A stretch of 46,486 bases of DNA from NCBI RefSeq assembly GCF_016786325.1, contig NZ_JADWYU010000106.1:1-46486 (forward strand), written 5' to 3'. The notes beneath the pieces were generated by a model. The model saw only the letters and a program-made list of their open reading frames with translations. It was not told the origin of the DNA and did no database searches. The position numbers and the translations under genes were made by a program. Shown here piece by piece: positions 38,727-46,486 of the stretch (position 1 is its first letter; each line of letters starts with the position of its first letter). Source of the DNA: Frankia nepalensis. Lineage in GTDB: Bacteria; Actinomycetota; Actinomycetes; Frankiales; Frankiaceae.

Positions 38727-40462
38727 TCGCCACGACCGTCGATGCCGCGACCGTCGATGCCGGGGACAGCGTCCCGCTGACGGTCCCGGCACTGCTGCGC
38801 CAGCAGGCCGAACGACACGGATCGCGTGTGTTGCTTGCCTGTGACGACGACGTGCTCACCTACGACGCCGCCGAGCGGCGGTCGCGCGCGCTGGCCCGCG
38901 GGCTGCTCGCGGTGGGCGTGGGCAAGGGGACGCAGGTCGGGCTGCTGTATCCGAACGGGAGCGAGTTCGTCGTCGGGTGGCTGGCCGCGGCGCGGGTCGG
39001 GGCGGTGACGGTGCCCCTGAGCACGTTCTCGACCAGTGCCGAGCTGCGCACCCTGCTGCGGGGCGCCGACGTCGGGGTGCTGCTCGCCGCGCGCTCGTAC
39101 CGCGACCACGACTACGCCGCGGCGCTGGCCGAGGCGGTGCCCGAGCTCGCGACGGCCATGGCCACCGCGCCGGCCACCGCGTCGGACGCGGCCTCGGGCG
39201 CGGTCAGCGCACCGCCGCTGTTCGCCGCGTCCATGCCGGTGCTACGCCACGTCTTCTTCGGCGCCACGGCGGACGCGCGGGAGGCCACCGGTGCCGCCGT
39301 CGTCAGCGCGGACGGCGGCGGCGCCGGTCCCGCCTGGACGGTGCCCGCGCTGCTGGCGCGCGGCCGGGAGGTCGGCGAGGACGTCGCCCAGGCGGCCGAG
39401 GAGGCCGTGTACGCGAGTGACCGGCTGGTGATCGTGCACACGTCCGGGTCGACGAGCGCGCCGAAGGGCGTGATCCACACGCACGGCGCGCTGATCCGCC
39501 ACCTGGTGAACCTGAACGAGATCCGTCGCTACACCGCTGACGACGTGCTTTTCTCGAATTCGCCGTTCTTCTGGATCGGCGGATTCGCCTACGCGTTGCT
39601 CGGGACCTTGCTGGCCGGCGGGCGGCTGGTCTGCTCGAACGCGGTGGACGCCGCGGCGGCTCTCGACGTGCTGGAGCGCGAGCGTCCGACGATGGTCAAC
39701 GGCTACGCGCAGTCGGTGGCGGCGCTGGCGGCGGACCCGAGCTTCGCCCGCCGGGACCTGTCGTCGATCCGGCGCGGCAACCTGTATTCGATCATGCCGG
39801 ACGATGTCCGTCCGGCCGACCCGCAGCTGCGGCACCAGATGCTGGGCATGACCGAGACGGGGTCGGTGTGCCTGGTCAGCGAGGACGAGGGCGACCAGCC
39901 GGAGCACCGGCGCGGCTCGTTCGGCCGCCCCGCGCCCGGGTTCGAGGCGCGGGTCGTCGACCCGGACGACGGGCGGGTGCTGGGTCCCGGTGAGGTGGGG
40001 GAGCTGTGGCTGCGGGGCCCGTTCCTGATGGAGGGCTACTACGGGCGCGAGCGGCACGAGGTGTTCGACGCGGACGGCTGGTACCACTCCGGTGACCTGT
40101 TCGTCGTCGACGACGACGGGTTCTTCTACTTCAAGGGCCGCGGCGGCGACGTCATCAAGACAGGCGGCGCGAACGTCTCGCCGGTCGAGGTCGAGGCCAC
40201 GATCCGGGACGTCACCGGGCTGACCGCGCACGTCGTGGGCATCGAGGACGCCGCCAGGGGCCAGCTGGTCGCGGCGGCGGTCCGGGTGCCGACGGGGCAC
40301 AGCGTCGACGCGGACGGGCTGCGTCGCCAGCTCGCCGAGCGGCTGTCCGCGTACAAGGTGCCGCGCCGGATCGTGCTGCTCGCCGACCACGAGGTGCCGA
40401 CGATGTCCAGTGGCAAGATCGACGTGCCCGCGCTCAAGGAGCTGCTCCGTGCCGCCGGCTGA
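38723..40462 (+). CDS. AMP-dependent acyl-CoA synthetase/ligase (first of a tandem pair)
   Basis: 579 residues from ATG 38723. It is an ANL-superfamily enzyme with core motifs VIVHTSGSTSAPKGVIHTHG (A3, phosphate loop), LGMTETGSVC (A5), YHSGDLFVVDDDGFFYFKGR (A7/A8, with the hinge Gly and Arg), GGANVSPVEVEATIRDVTGL, and the catalytic Lys of SSGKIDVPALK (A10). It should activate a carboxylic acid to acyl-AMP and then acyl-CoA. The fatty, aromatic or steroid-type substrate is not evident. There is an alanine-rich insertion around residues 140-180 compared with typical FadD. It overlaps the thioesterase start region and the second ligase gene, forming a three-gene operon. Confidence 0.92.
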   Translation: MIATTVDAATVDAGDSVPLTVPALLRQQAERHGSRVLLACDDDVLTYDAAERRSRALARGLLAVGVGKGTQVGLLYPNGSEFVVGWLAAARVGAVTVPLSTFSTSAELRTLLRGADVGVLLAARSYRDHDYAAALAEAVPELATAMATAPATASDAASGAVSAPPLFAASMPVLRHVFFGATADAREATGAAVVSADGGGAGPAWTVPALLARGREVGEDVAQAAEEAVYASDRLVIVHTSGSTSAPKGVIHTHGALIRHLVNLNEIRRYTADDVLFSNSPFFWIGGFAYALLGTLLAGGRLVCSNAVDAAAALDVLERERPTMVNGYAQSVAALAADPSFARRDLSSIRRGNLYSIMPDDVRPADPQLRHQMLGMTETGSVCLVSEDEGDQPEHRRGSFGRPAPGFEARVVDPDDGRVLGPGEVGELWLRGPFLMEGYYGRERHEVFDADGWYHSGDLFVVDDDGFFYFKGRGGDVIKTGGANVSPVEVEATIRDVTGLTAHVVGIEDAARGQLVAAAVRVPTGHSVDADGLRRQLAERLSAYKVPRRIVLLADHEVPTMSSGKIDVPALKELLRAAG

Positions 40463-42173
40463 CACCCCGCCCACCGCCGGCACGAGCCCGGGCGCGGTGG
40501 TGGCGCCGGACGAGTGGACCATCCCGGCGCTGCTGGCGGCCCGACGGCGGCATGACGGCGCGGTCCAGGCGTTCGTCAGCGACGACGAGGCGGTCACCTT
40601 CGCCGAGCTGGACGACGCGAGCCGGGCGCTGGCCGCCCGCCTGGTCGGTGCCGGCGTCAGCAAGGGGAGCCGGCTCGGGCTGGCGATGCCGAACGGCATC
40701 GAGTGGGCGACGCTGGCGCTCGCGGCGATGCGGGTCGGGGCGGTGCTCGTCCCGTTGAGCACGCTGCTGCGCCCGCCGGAGCTGCTCGCCCAGCTGCGGG
40801 CCGCCGCGGTCTCGCATCTGGTGGTGGTGCCTGAGCTGCGTGGTCGCGACTACCTCGACGAGCTGGAGTCGGTGGCGCCCGGGCTGGCCGGCGCGGCCCG
40901 CCACGGCCGCGGGCACGCCGCCGCGCCGTCGCTGCGCCGGATCTGGCTGTCGGACGAGCTGCCCGACGAGCCGGCGCCGGCCCCGGTCGTCGACGGGCTG
41001 GAGCGGGTGGTCCGGCCGGCCGACGACCTGGTCGTCCTGTTCACCTCGGGCAGCCGTGGGGCGCCCAAGGGAGTGGTCCACACCCACGGCGGTGGGCTGC
41101 GCGCGGTCGCGTCCAGTCTGGAAAGCCGCCGGATCGGGCGCGGTGAGCGCCTCTACATCCCGATGCCGTTCTTCTGGACCGGGGGGTTCGGTGGCGGCCT
41201 GCTTTCGGCGCTGGTCGCCGGCGCGACCCTGCTCACCGAGGCGGTGCCCGAACCGGCCCGGACGCTTCGGTTCCTGGAACGCGAGCGGGTGACGCTGTTT
41301 CGCGGCTGGCCGGACCAGGCGGCGCGCCTGGCCGCCCACCCGGACTTCGCCGCCACCGACCTGTCGGCGCTGCGGCCGGCGAGCCTGCCCGCCGTGCTGC
41401 CGGCGGCGCTGCGGCCGGCGCCGGGGGCGCGGGCGAACCTGTTCGGGATGACCGAGACGTTCGGACCGTACTGCGGCTCGCCGCTGGACACCGACCTGCC
41501 CGCGGGCAAGCGCGGAAGCTGCGGGCGGCCGTTCGACGGCGTCGAGGTGCGCGTCGTCGACCCCGACACCGGCGCCGCCCTCCCACCGGGCGCCGAGGGC
41601 GAGATCCGCCTGCGCGGGCCGAACGTGATGCGCGGGATCGACGGCCGCCAGCGCGGCGAGGTGTTCGACGCCGACGGGTTCTACCCGACCGCCGACCGCG
41701 GGATGCTCGACGCCGACGGCTACCTCTGGTACCGAGGCCGCCTCGACGACATGTTCAAGGTCTCCGGCGCCACCGTCTACCCGATGGAGGTCGAGGCGGC
41801 GCTGCGCGCCCTGCCCGGCGTCACCGACGCCTACGTCACCGACCTCCCCGCCGGCGCCGCCGCCAGGCCCGCCGGCACTCCCACCCCCGGCGAGACCACC
41901 GCGACCGGCGGGACCGGCGCGGCCCAGGGCGCTGGCGAGGTGACGCGGGCGGTCGCGGCGGTCGTCGTCGCCGGCTCGCTCGACGACCCGGACCAGCTCG
42001 CCGAGCAGGCCCGCGCCCGGCTGAGCAGCTTCAAGGTCCCCACCCGCTGGCTGGTTCTCCGTGACCCGCACCGGGTCCCACGGCTGGCCAGCGGAAAGGT
42101 CGACGTCAACGCGCTGCGTCGTCTTCTCGTCGAGGAAGGTGTCGTGAGTTCCCGGAAGGCGAGGCCGGTGTAG
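40449..42173 (+). CDS. AMP-dependent acyl-CoA synthetase/ligase (second of a tandem pair)
   Basis: 574 residues. GTG 40449 lies inside the end of the first ligase (14-base overlap). Motifs are LVVLFTSGSRGAPKGVVHTH (A3), NLFGMTETFGPYCGS (A5), YPTADRGMLDADGYLWYRGR (A7/A8) and LASGKVDVNALR with the A10 lysine. It resembles its neighbour most closely in the IPMPFFWTGGFGGGLLSALV and GRPFDGVEVRVVDPDTG stretches, so it arose by tandem duplication. The C-terminal domain has an A/G/T-rich insertion (about 475-498) before the A10 part. Two paralogous ligases in one operon suggest two substrates or two steps of one pathway; which is not known. Confidence 0.92.
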   Translation: MPPADTPPTAGTSPGAVVAPDEWTIPALLAARRRHDGAVQAFVSDDEAVTFAELDDASRALAARLVGAGVSKGSRLGLAMPNGIEWATLALAAMRVGAVLVPLSTLLRPPELLAQLRAAAVSHLVVVPELRGRDYLDELESVAPGLAGAARHGRGHAAAPSLRRIWLSDELPDEPAPAPVVDGLERVVRPADDLVVLFTSGSRGAPKGVVHTHGGGLRAVASSLESRRIGRGERLYIPMPFFWTGGFGGGLLSALVAGATLLTEAVPEPARTLRFLERERVTLFRGWPDQAARLAAHPDFAATDLSALRPASLPAVLPAALRPAPGARANLFGMTETFGPYCGSPLDTDLPAGKRGSCGRPFDGVEVRVVDPDTGAALPPGAEGEIRLRGPNVMRGIDGRQRGEVFDADGFYPTADRGMLDADGYLWYRGRLDDMFKVSGATVYPMEVEAALRALPGVTDAYVTDLPAGAAARPAGTPTPGETTATGGTGAAQGAGEVTRAVAAVVVAGSLDDPDQLAEQARARLSSFKVPTRWLVLRDPHRVPRLASGKVDVNALRRLLVEEGVVSSRKARPV

Positions 42174-42877
42174 CGGCGATCGACCGTCCCGTGAGGACCC
42201 ACCCGGCGACAACGCGGCTTCGGCCGCATAATATATAGATGTATCGCGGCCTGTTGCCGGCGGGCCGCGATACTGGACTCGACTGCGCGACGGAGCCGGT
42301 CGCCGGCGGTCCGCCGTGGGTGACTGATGGTCAGGCCGACGCCTTGGTCGACCTGACCGACCGCTGCTGATCGGCCATCGCTGGTCGCCTGGCTGGCCGT
42401 CGGTGGCCGGCCGCTGTTCCGCCGTCGTGGCTGACCGGTCGTGGGCGTCAGCGGGCCGAGCTGGGACGACGCGAAATGGTTTCGTTCACCGGGGGGCGGC
42501 CCGCGTCCTGTGGCCATTCTCCGTGGCCCGACGTGAGCTCGCCGCCGGCGGTGACGCCCTTTGCGGGCCGTCTCGCGACCGCCGAGAAGTATCTAAATGT
42601 TGCTGGAAAAGTATAGATGTTATCCCCTAGACTCCGGGCGACCGAGGAGTCCGGCGGGCGTGTCGGCCGGTGCCTTGGAACGGCTGGACGGGCTCGAGGT
42701 TGCCTGCCGCGCCGCTCCTTGGCGCCTGTCGGCGGTGCTCCGTCGCCGCGTCGGGCCGGCCCTCCTCGGGCGGAGTCCTCGGTAGATGCGCCCGAAAGAT
42801 ATATATCTTTCGCTGCACGTTCCAGGGCGACCACGTCACAGCGCGGCTCACCAGCCGTCGACCCAGCAGGGGGAATC
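42174..42877. promoter_or_regulatory. 700-bp control region with repeated AT-rich motifs
   Basis: No gene is supported between the second ligase and the substrate-binding protein. The region is dotted with AT-rich elements: TATAGATGTAT (42234-42244), TATCTAAATGTT (42590-42601), TATAGATGTTA (42612-42622) and a 20-bp palindrome (42793-42812). Each may be a regulator site or -10 region for the transporter gene. An open frame upstream of 42878 is disregarded because the lipoprotein signal begins at 42878. Confidence 0.5.
42793..42812. promoter_or_regulatory. Perfect 20-bp AT-rich palindrome
   Basis: CGAAAGATATATATCTTTCG is identical to its own reverse complement. It is centred about 75 bases before the start of the substrate-binding protein. 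In such GC-rich DNA a 20-bp AT palindrome is a strong operator candidate. Confidence 0.65.
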
Positions 42878-44167
42878 ATGGATCACACCAGCAGGCCCGC
42901 GGGCTTAGGCCGGGTGCCCGGGATGCGGCGGGTGGCGGCGGTGGCGGCCGTCGCGGTGCTGACGCTCGTCGGCGCGGCGTGCGGGGGCGACTCTGAAGGC
43001 CCCGCCGACACCGACAGCACGGCCGCCAGTTCGCCCCTCGGGCCCAGACAGGTCGCCAGTGGTACGCCGATCAAGATAGGCACGCTCAGCGACGGTCAGA
43101 CACCGGCGTTCGACAACACGATTCAGATCGACGCCGCCAAGGCTGTCACCAAGTTCCTCAACGAGTACCGGAACGGCATCGGCGGGCACCCGATCGAGCT
43201 CGTCACCTGTGAGACCCAGGGCGACCCGGGCAAGGCCTCCGACTGCGCGAACCAGCTCATCCAGGCTGACGTCGCGATGGCGGTGTTCGGCGAGGTCGCG
43301 AACATCGCGCAGGTGTGGAAACCGCTGCACGACGCCAAGATCCCGGTCTTCACCTACGCGACCACCGATTCGTCCGCCCTGGAGGACCGGGACTCGACCT
43401 TCGTGATGGCGAACCAGGTCGCCGGGCTCGCCGACGTGCCCATCGGGGTCGCGAAGGAAAACGGCCTCAAGAAGGTGACGGCGATCGTCATCGACGTGCC
43501 GGTGGCGACCGACTTCTACGAGACCACCGGCAAGGAGATCTTCGCTGACGCCGGCATCGAGTTGAAGCTGGTCAAGGTGCCGCCGGGTACCGCTGACATG
43601 TCCCCGCAGATGGCCGGGATCGCGGCGGGCGGGCCGACCGAGGTGCACATCATCGGCAACGACTCGTTCTGCATCGCGGCCTTCAACGGCCTGCGCGCGG
43701 TGAACTTCACCGGCCCGATCAGCATCCTGAGCCACTGCACCACCGAGAGCGCGCGGAAGGCGATCGGGAGTGGTCTCGAGGGCGTGACGCTGGGCGCGAC
43801 GCTGGTGATCGGCGACGACGCCAACCAGGACCTGAAGCAGTGGGCGACGATCGCCGAGACCTACGGCGACGACATCGACCTCAGCAACGGGATGGGGCCG
43901 ACGGTCTACATGACGATGATGGCGCTGCACTCGGCACTCGAGGGCATCACGGGTGACCTCACGCCGGAGGCGCTGGTCGCGAAGATCAAGGCGGCGCCGA
44001 GCATGCCCGTGCCCGCCGGCGGCGGACTGATCTTCCGGTGCAACGGGAAGGCTCGCCCGCTGATGCCGGCGGTCTGCATCCGCGACACCCTGCTGACGTC
44101 GCTCGACGAGAACGGCGAGCCCACGCTGCCCTACCGCGTGACGGGCGACTCGCCGATCGAGGACTGA
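42878..44167 (+). CDS. Branched-chain amino-acid-type ABC transporter substrate-binding lipoprotein
   Basis: 429 residues from ATG 42878, with AGCAGGGGGAATC upstream. The signal peptide (VAAVAAVAVLTLVGAAC) ends in a cysteine followed by G-G-D, so the protein is probably a lipoprotein. The mature part is a type I periplasmic-binding fold: IKIGTLSDGQTPAFDNTIQI, GGHPIELVTCETQGDPGKAS, then C-A-N-Q-L-I-Q-A-D-V-A-M-A-V-F-G-E-V, and VTAIVIDVPVATDFYETTGK. This is the Peripla_BP_6 (LivJ-like) family, whose members in actinobacteria often bind aromatic or fatty-acid-like compounds rather than amino acids. The permease and ATPase genes are not in the window. It follows the ligases, supporting uptake of their substrate. 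Confidence 0.9.
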   Translation: MDHTSRPAGLGRVPGMRRVAAVAAVAVLTLVGAACGGDSEGPADTDSTAASSPLGPRQVASGTPIKIGTLSDGQTPAFDNTIQIDAAKAVTKFLNEYRNGIGGHPIELVTCETQGDPGKASDCANQLIQADVAMAVFGEVANIAQVWKPLHDAKIPVFTYATTDSSALEDRDSTFVMANQVAGLADVPIGVAKENGLKKVTAIVIDVPVATDFYETTGKEIFADAGIELKLVKVPPGTADMSPQMAGIAAGGPTEVHIIGNDSFCIAAFNGLRAVNFTGPISILSHCTTESARKAIGSGLEGVTLGATLVIGDDANQDLKQWATIAETYGDDIDLSNGMGPTVYMTMMALHSALEGITGDLTPEALVAKIKAAPSMPVPAGGGLIFRCNGKARPLMPAVCIRDTLLTSLDENGEPTLPYRVTGDSPIED

Positions 44168-44181
44168 CGCCAGCCGCCTGT

Positions 44182-44213
44182 GCCCGGCCGGGCCCCCACG
44201 GGCCCGGCCGGGC
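44182..44213. terminator. 14-bp GC hairpin terminator after the substrate-binding protein
   Basis: GCCCGGCCGGGCCC, loop CCAC, GGGCCCGGCCGGGC. It starts 14 bases after the stop codon. The stem is perfect and very stable. Confidence 0.75.
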
Positions 44214-44224
44214 GATTCGCGGCT

Positions 44225-44720
44225 CTGGAAGCGAAACGGCGGCAGCCGTCCCCAACCGGCTGAGGACATGGAAGCACCGGAGAATGGTCGCGAGGGCGAG
44301 CGCTTCGGTGAGCAGGTCCTTGCGCCAGCCTTCGACGTGTTCGGGTCGAAGGGCGTCGAGCTTGTAGCCGCCGAGCATTGGGATGATTCGGCGGAAGGCC
44401 TTACTTCGGTAGCCGTCGAGCGTGGACGGGCGGACCAGTGCCCCGGGCTACGTATTCGACCCAGAACGTGCGCCGCTGACCGACCGTCGGCGGCTTCTTG
44501 CCCGCGGTCGCGGCGACGACGCCGTCTTCCTGCCGTCGGCGTGGCTCGTGAAGCTTCTCGGTGACCTCGGTGCCGGTCTCGCGGACAGGTACCCGCGTTG
44601 CCGATTCCCGCTCTTTCGGCCCAGGTCCGCGGTGGCCCGCCGGCGGTCGGAACCGTCTTTGTGGATCGCGCCCTCGCTCGCGCCGCGGCGTCCCTTCTTT
44701 GCCGCCGTCGCGCCGCGCCC
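44225..44720 (-). pseudogene. Tyrosine-type integrase remnant, frameshifted, catalytic domain lost
   Basis: Three minus-strand segments in different frames follow the order of a phage-type integrase. First (44720 to about 44590), GASEGAIHKDGSDRRRATAD then L-G-R-K-S-G-N-R-Q-R-G-Y-L-S-A, the arm-binding N-terminus. Second (about 44580 to 44440), TGTEVTEKLHEPRRRQEDG then V-V-A-A-T-A-G-K-K-P-P-T-V-G-Q. Third (44440 to 44225), VRPSTLDGYRSKAFRRIIPM then LGGYKLDALRPEHVEGWRKD, L-L, the core-binding domain, ending near CFHVLSRLG. At least two frameshifts separate them. The catalytic R-H-R-Y domain is missing; the remnant stops at the terminator of the substrate-binding gene. It marks an old mobile-element insertion. 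Confidence 0.75.
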
Positions 44721-45599
44721 GGTCGGTTGATCTTCCTAGCGGCGGCGAACGCGCTGGGGGTCAGGTAGCCGGTTTTCTCAAACTCTTTCGCGGATCGGGC
44801 GTTGGAAGTCTCCGCGCGGCATGACGCTGGTAGCGCACGTTCGCCGCTTTTCAGTGGTCGGGGTGTGAGCCTGGAGTTATGCGGCGCATGGCCGCTCGAA
44901 TCGCCTCGCCGCGCCGATTGCCGGTCGGCGCGCCGCAGGGGCATAGGTCCTTGGGTCTGATATCGATTGAGGCCGTCACGCTGGCCGTTGAGTCGTCGGG
45001 AAAGTCCGTTGTGGTGGCGACGACGGACCAGGCTGTTATCCGCCGAACGGGAGGTTTGGCGGATAACACAAAAGACGTCGGATTCCGCCGAGGTACCAGA
45101 ATGGAGAGGCATGACCGGGCGCCGCCCTATCCTGATGAATTGGCCTGTCGGCCGTGTCATGCCGCGGGCGACCAAGGCTGCCGACGCTCTGATTCACTGC
45201 CCCGCGAAGAAGTGAATGAAAAGAACTCCGGCGGGGTGCGAGTGACTACTCGCCGCGGTCTTTTCGCTCCTTGCCTCCGTCGGTCGGATTCTTGCGTAAT
45301 TCAAGGGTCAGCGGATAAACCTGCGCCGAATCCTGTCGACCCTCCACCGCGGCGTTCTGGCCCCACCGCGGCGTTCCTTAGCTGTTCGAGTGCCCACGGT
45401 CGAGCTGACCGCGCCGAGTCCGATCGCCATCGCTCGGGGGATCCCGTCGGTTTCCGCGGATAGGCGGACCTGCCCTTGGCGAGGGGCGGGCCGCCGGACG
45501 ATGGCGGTTACGGCGAAATAATCACGACCCCTGTGTCACCCGGAGCAGATCTCCTGCTGACGACGGCACCTTCTCATGCGCGCAAATGGAGACAATTTC
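44721..45599. other. Decayed intergenic region after the integrase remnant
   Basis: 879 bp without a convincing gene. It is less GC-rich and less coding-like than the rest, consistent with decayed mobile-element DNA. A frame from 45101 to 45463 lacks a good start or any resemblance. The hairpin at 45034-45068 and the ribosome binding site of the collagen-like gene are the only signals I can name. Confidence 0.45.
45034..45068. repeat. Long inverted repeat (15-bp stem)
   Basis: TGTTATCCGCCGAAC, loop GGGAG, GTTTGGCGGATAACA. The 15-bp stem has a single G-T mismatch (wobble). GCGGATAA also occurs near 45312, and a related GCGGATAG near 45457. It could be the end of a lost mobile element, a recombination site or a terminator. 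Confidence 0.6.
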
Positions 45600-46486
45600 G
45601 TGAACCGTAACGCTCTGAACAAGAACATCGCCAAAGCCATCTTCGTGGCGTCGGCGACAACCTGCCTGCTCGGCCCTATGGGAGTCAGCCAGGCGTTCGC
45701 CGCCAGCGCTGTCCCGGCCGACGGGAAGGCTGTGCCGGAAAGCCACGGAGTGCCAGGCCCTAACGGGGCGTTGGGGCTCGAATCCAGTAAGACGCTGAAG
45801 GTGCAGCTTTTTGACGACAAGAGGGGGCCGCGAGGTTACCCGGGTCCGCGGGGACCGCAGGGCCCACAAGGCGCCCCCGGTATCCCCGGTACGCAGGGTG
45901 CCCCCGGTACGCAGGGTGAGCCTGGTACGCCGGGTACGCAGGGCGCTCCCGGTACGCAGGGTTTCCAGGGCTTCCAGGGCGGTCCCGGTACGCAGGGTGC
46001 TCCGGGTACGCCGGGTACGCAGGGTGCCCCCGGCACCCAGGGTGAGCCTGGTACTCCAGGTACGCAGGGCACTCCCGGTACTCCCGGTACGCAGGGTGCT
46101 CCGGGTACGCCGGGTACGCAGGGTGCTCCCGGTACGCAGGGTGAGCCTGGTACTCCAGGTACGCAGGGCACTCCCGGTACTCCCGGTACGCAGGGTGCTC
46201 CGGGTACGCCGGGTACGCAGGGTGCTCCCGGTACGCAGGGTGAGCCTGGTACTCCAGGTACGCAGGGCACTCCCGGTACTCCCGGTACGCAGGGTGCTCC
46301 GGGTACGCCGGGTACGCAGGGTGCCCCCGGCACCCAGGGTGAGCCCGGTACTCCAGGTACGCAGGGCACTCCCGGTACGCCTGGTACGCAGGGCACTCCC
46401 GGTACGCCTGGTACGCAGGGTGCTCCGGGTACGCCGGGTACGCAGGGTGCCCCCGGCACCCAGGGTGAGCCCGGTACTCCAGGTAC
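45600..46486 (+). CDS. Secreted collagen-like protein (Gly-X-Y repeats), cut by window edge
   Basis: 295 codons are visible from GTG 45600, with GGAGA 8 bases upstream; an in-frame ATG at 45576 is the alternative. The N-terminus is a Sec signal peptide ([28 protein letters not shown]) with cleavage likely after AFA. A ~40-residue non-collagenous part follows. From 45825 every third residue is glycine: [20 protein letters not shown], then mostly GTQ, GAP, GTP and GEP triplets, about 73 in the window. Such sequences can form collagen-type triple helices, rich here in T and Q instead of hydroxyproline-type positions. Bacterial collagen-like proteins are usually surface or spore-filament components. 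The C-terminal anchor is outside the window. Confidence 0.9.
   Translation, partial: MNRNALNKNIAKAIFVASATTCLLGPMGVSQAFAASAVPADGKAVPESHGVPGPNGALGLESSKTLKVQLFDDKRGPRGYPGPRGPQGPQGAPGIPGTQGAPGTQGEPGTPGTQGAPGTQGFQGFQGGPGTQGAPGTPGTQGAPGTQGEPGTPGTQGTPGTPGTQGAPGTPGTQGAPGTQGEPGTPGTQGTPGTPGTQGAPGTPGTQGAPGTQGEPGTPGTQGTPGTPGTQGAPGTPGTQGAPGTQGEPGTPGTQGTPGTPGTQGTPGTPGTQGAPGTPGTQGAPGTQGEPGTPG
45915..46486 (+). repeat. 99-bp super-repeats in the collagen-like gene
   Basis: The GGTGAGCC element recurs at 45915, 46041, 46140, 46239, 46338 and 46464. The spacing is 99 bp three times and 126 bp at the first and last step, so units of eleven Gly-X-Y triplets were duplicated and trimmed by 27 bp (nine residues). 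The copies are nearly identical, pointing to recent expansion by slippage or recombination. Confidence 0.9.

Noticed and set aside
45034-45068. Integron attC site
   Set aside because: The stem lacks the R and L box core sites (GTTRRRY/RYYYAAC) in the right arrangement, and no integron integrase is present; only a tyrosine integrase remnant of phage type lies nearby.
45101-45463. Possible gene starting MERHDRAPPYPDELACRPCH
   Set aside because: No ribosome binding site at a proper distance and no coherent codon bias; it lies in decayed DNA.
45836-46459. Minus-strand frame with [11 protein letters not shown] repeats
   Set aside because: It is the complement of the collagen-like gene. The plus frame has a signal peptide, a ribosome binding site and strict Gly-X-Y.

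Overview
This window is high-GC actinobacterial chromosome. Codon use, leaderless starts with TANNNT boxes, several large SARP/LuxR ATPase regulators, and a DUF574-type methyltransferase all point to a Frankia-like genus (Frankia, Parafrankia or Pseudofrankia). No rRNA, tRNA or CRISPR array is visible. About 36 protein genes are supported, plus two gene remnants and many inverted repeats. The genus is an inference from overall style, not from a marker gene.

Layout. 1-5.6 kb: start of an amidohydrolase, a TetR regulator with a palindromic operator, an unknown protein, a short-chain dehydrogenase stub, a SnoaL-like protein, a class II glutamine amidotransferase and a glutamate decarboxylase. 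5.7-9.8 kb (minus): a predicted STAND-type signalling ATPase with an effector-associated-domain-like N-terminus and long helical repeats, then an orphan Clp-N protein. 10.4-23.6 kb: a regulator-rich region that may be one biosynthetic locus. It holds a short SARP, a methyltransferase, an 1184-residue SARP/AAA regulator preceded by 11-bp phased direct repeats, an operon of a 2OG-Fe(II) oxygenase, an acyltransferase-like protein and two glycosyltransferases, then a 69-residue peptide with four copies of LSTNHSQVVLTG followed by an MFS exporter and a TPR protein. 23.6-26.6 kb: cytochrome oxidase subunits IV and III with two paralogous membrane proteins, divergent from a TetR gene over two identical 14-bp palindromes.

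27-34.1 kb: a LuxR-family ATPase regulator, a 1-kb gene-poor stretch, a three-gene cassette of repeat-rich and disordered proteins sharing a domain, a DUF6328 membrane protein and two overlapping micro-ORFs behind a palindrome. 34.2-37.8 kb: XRE regulator plus GNAT, an unknown protein and a DUF574 methyltransferase. 38-44.2 kb: hotdog thioesterase, two tandem acyl-CoA ligase-like enzymes and a branched-chain-type substrate-binding lipoprotein, with a recurrent AT-rich motif (TATAGAYRTWW) in their upstream regions and also before the amidohydrolase at the left end. 44.2-45.6 kb: a frameshifted tyrosine-integrase remnant and a long hairpin. 45.6 kb to the end: a secreted collagen-like protein with 99-bp super-repeats, cut by the window edge.

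The best candidate for an undescribed system is the repeat peptide/exporter/TPR operon (20440-23571), possibly with the oxygenase-glycosyltransferase operon and the SARP regulators. It looks like a multi-core ribosomal peptide or a multi-copy peptide signal. No recognised RiPP maturase is visible, so this remains a hypothesis.
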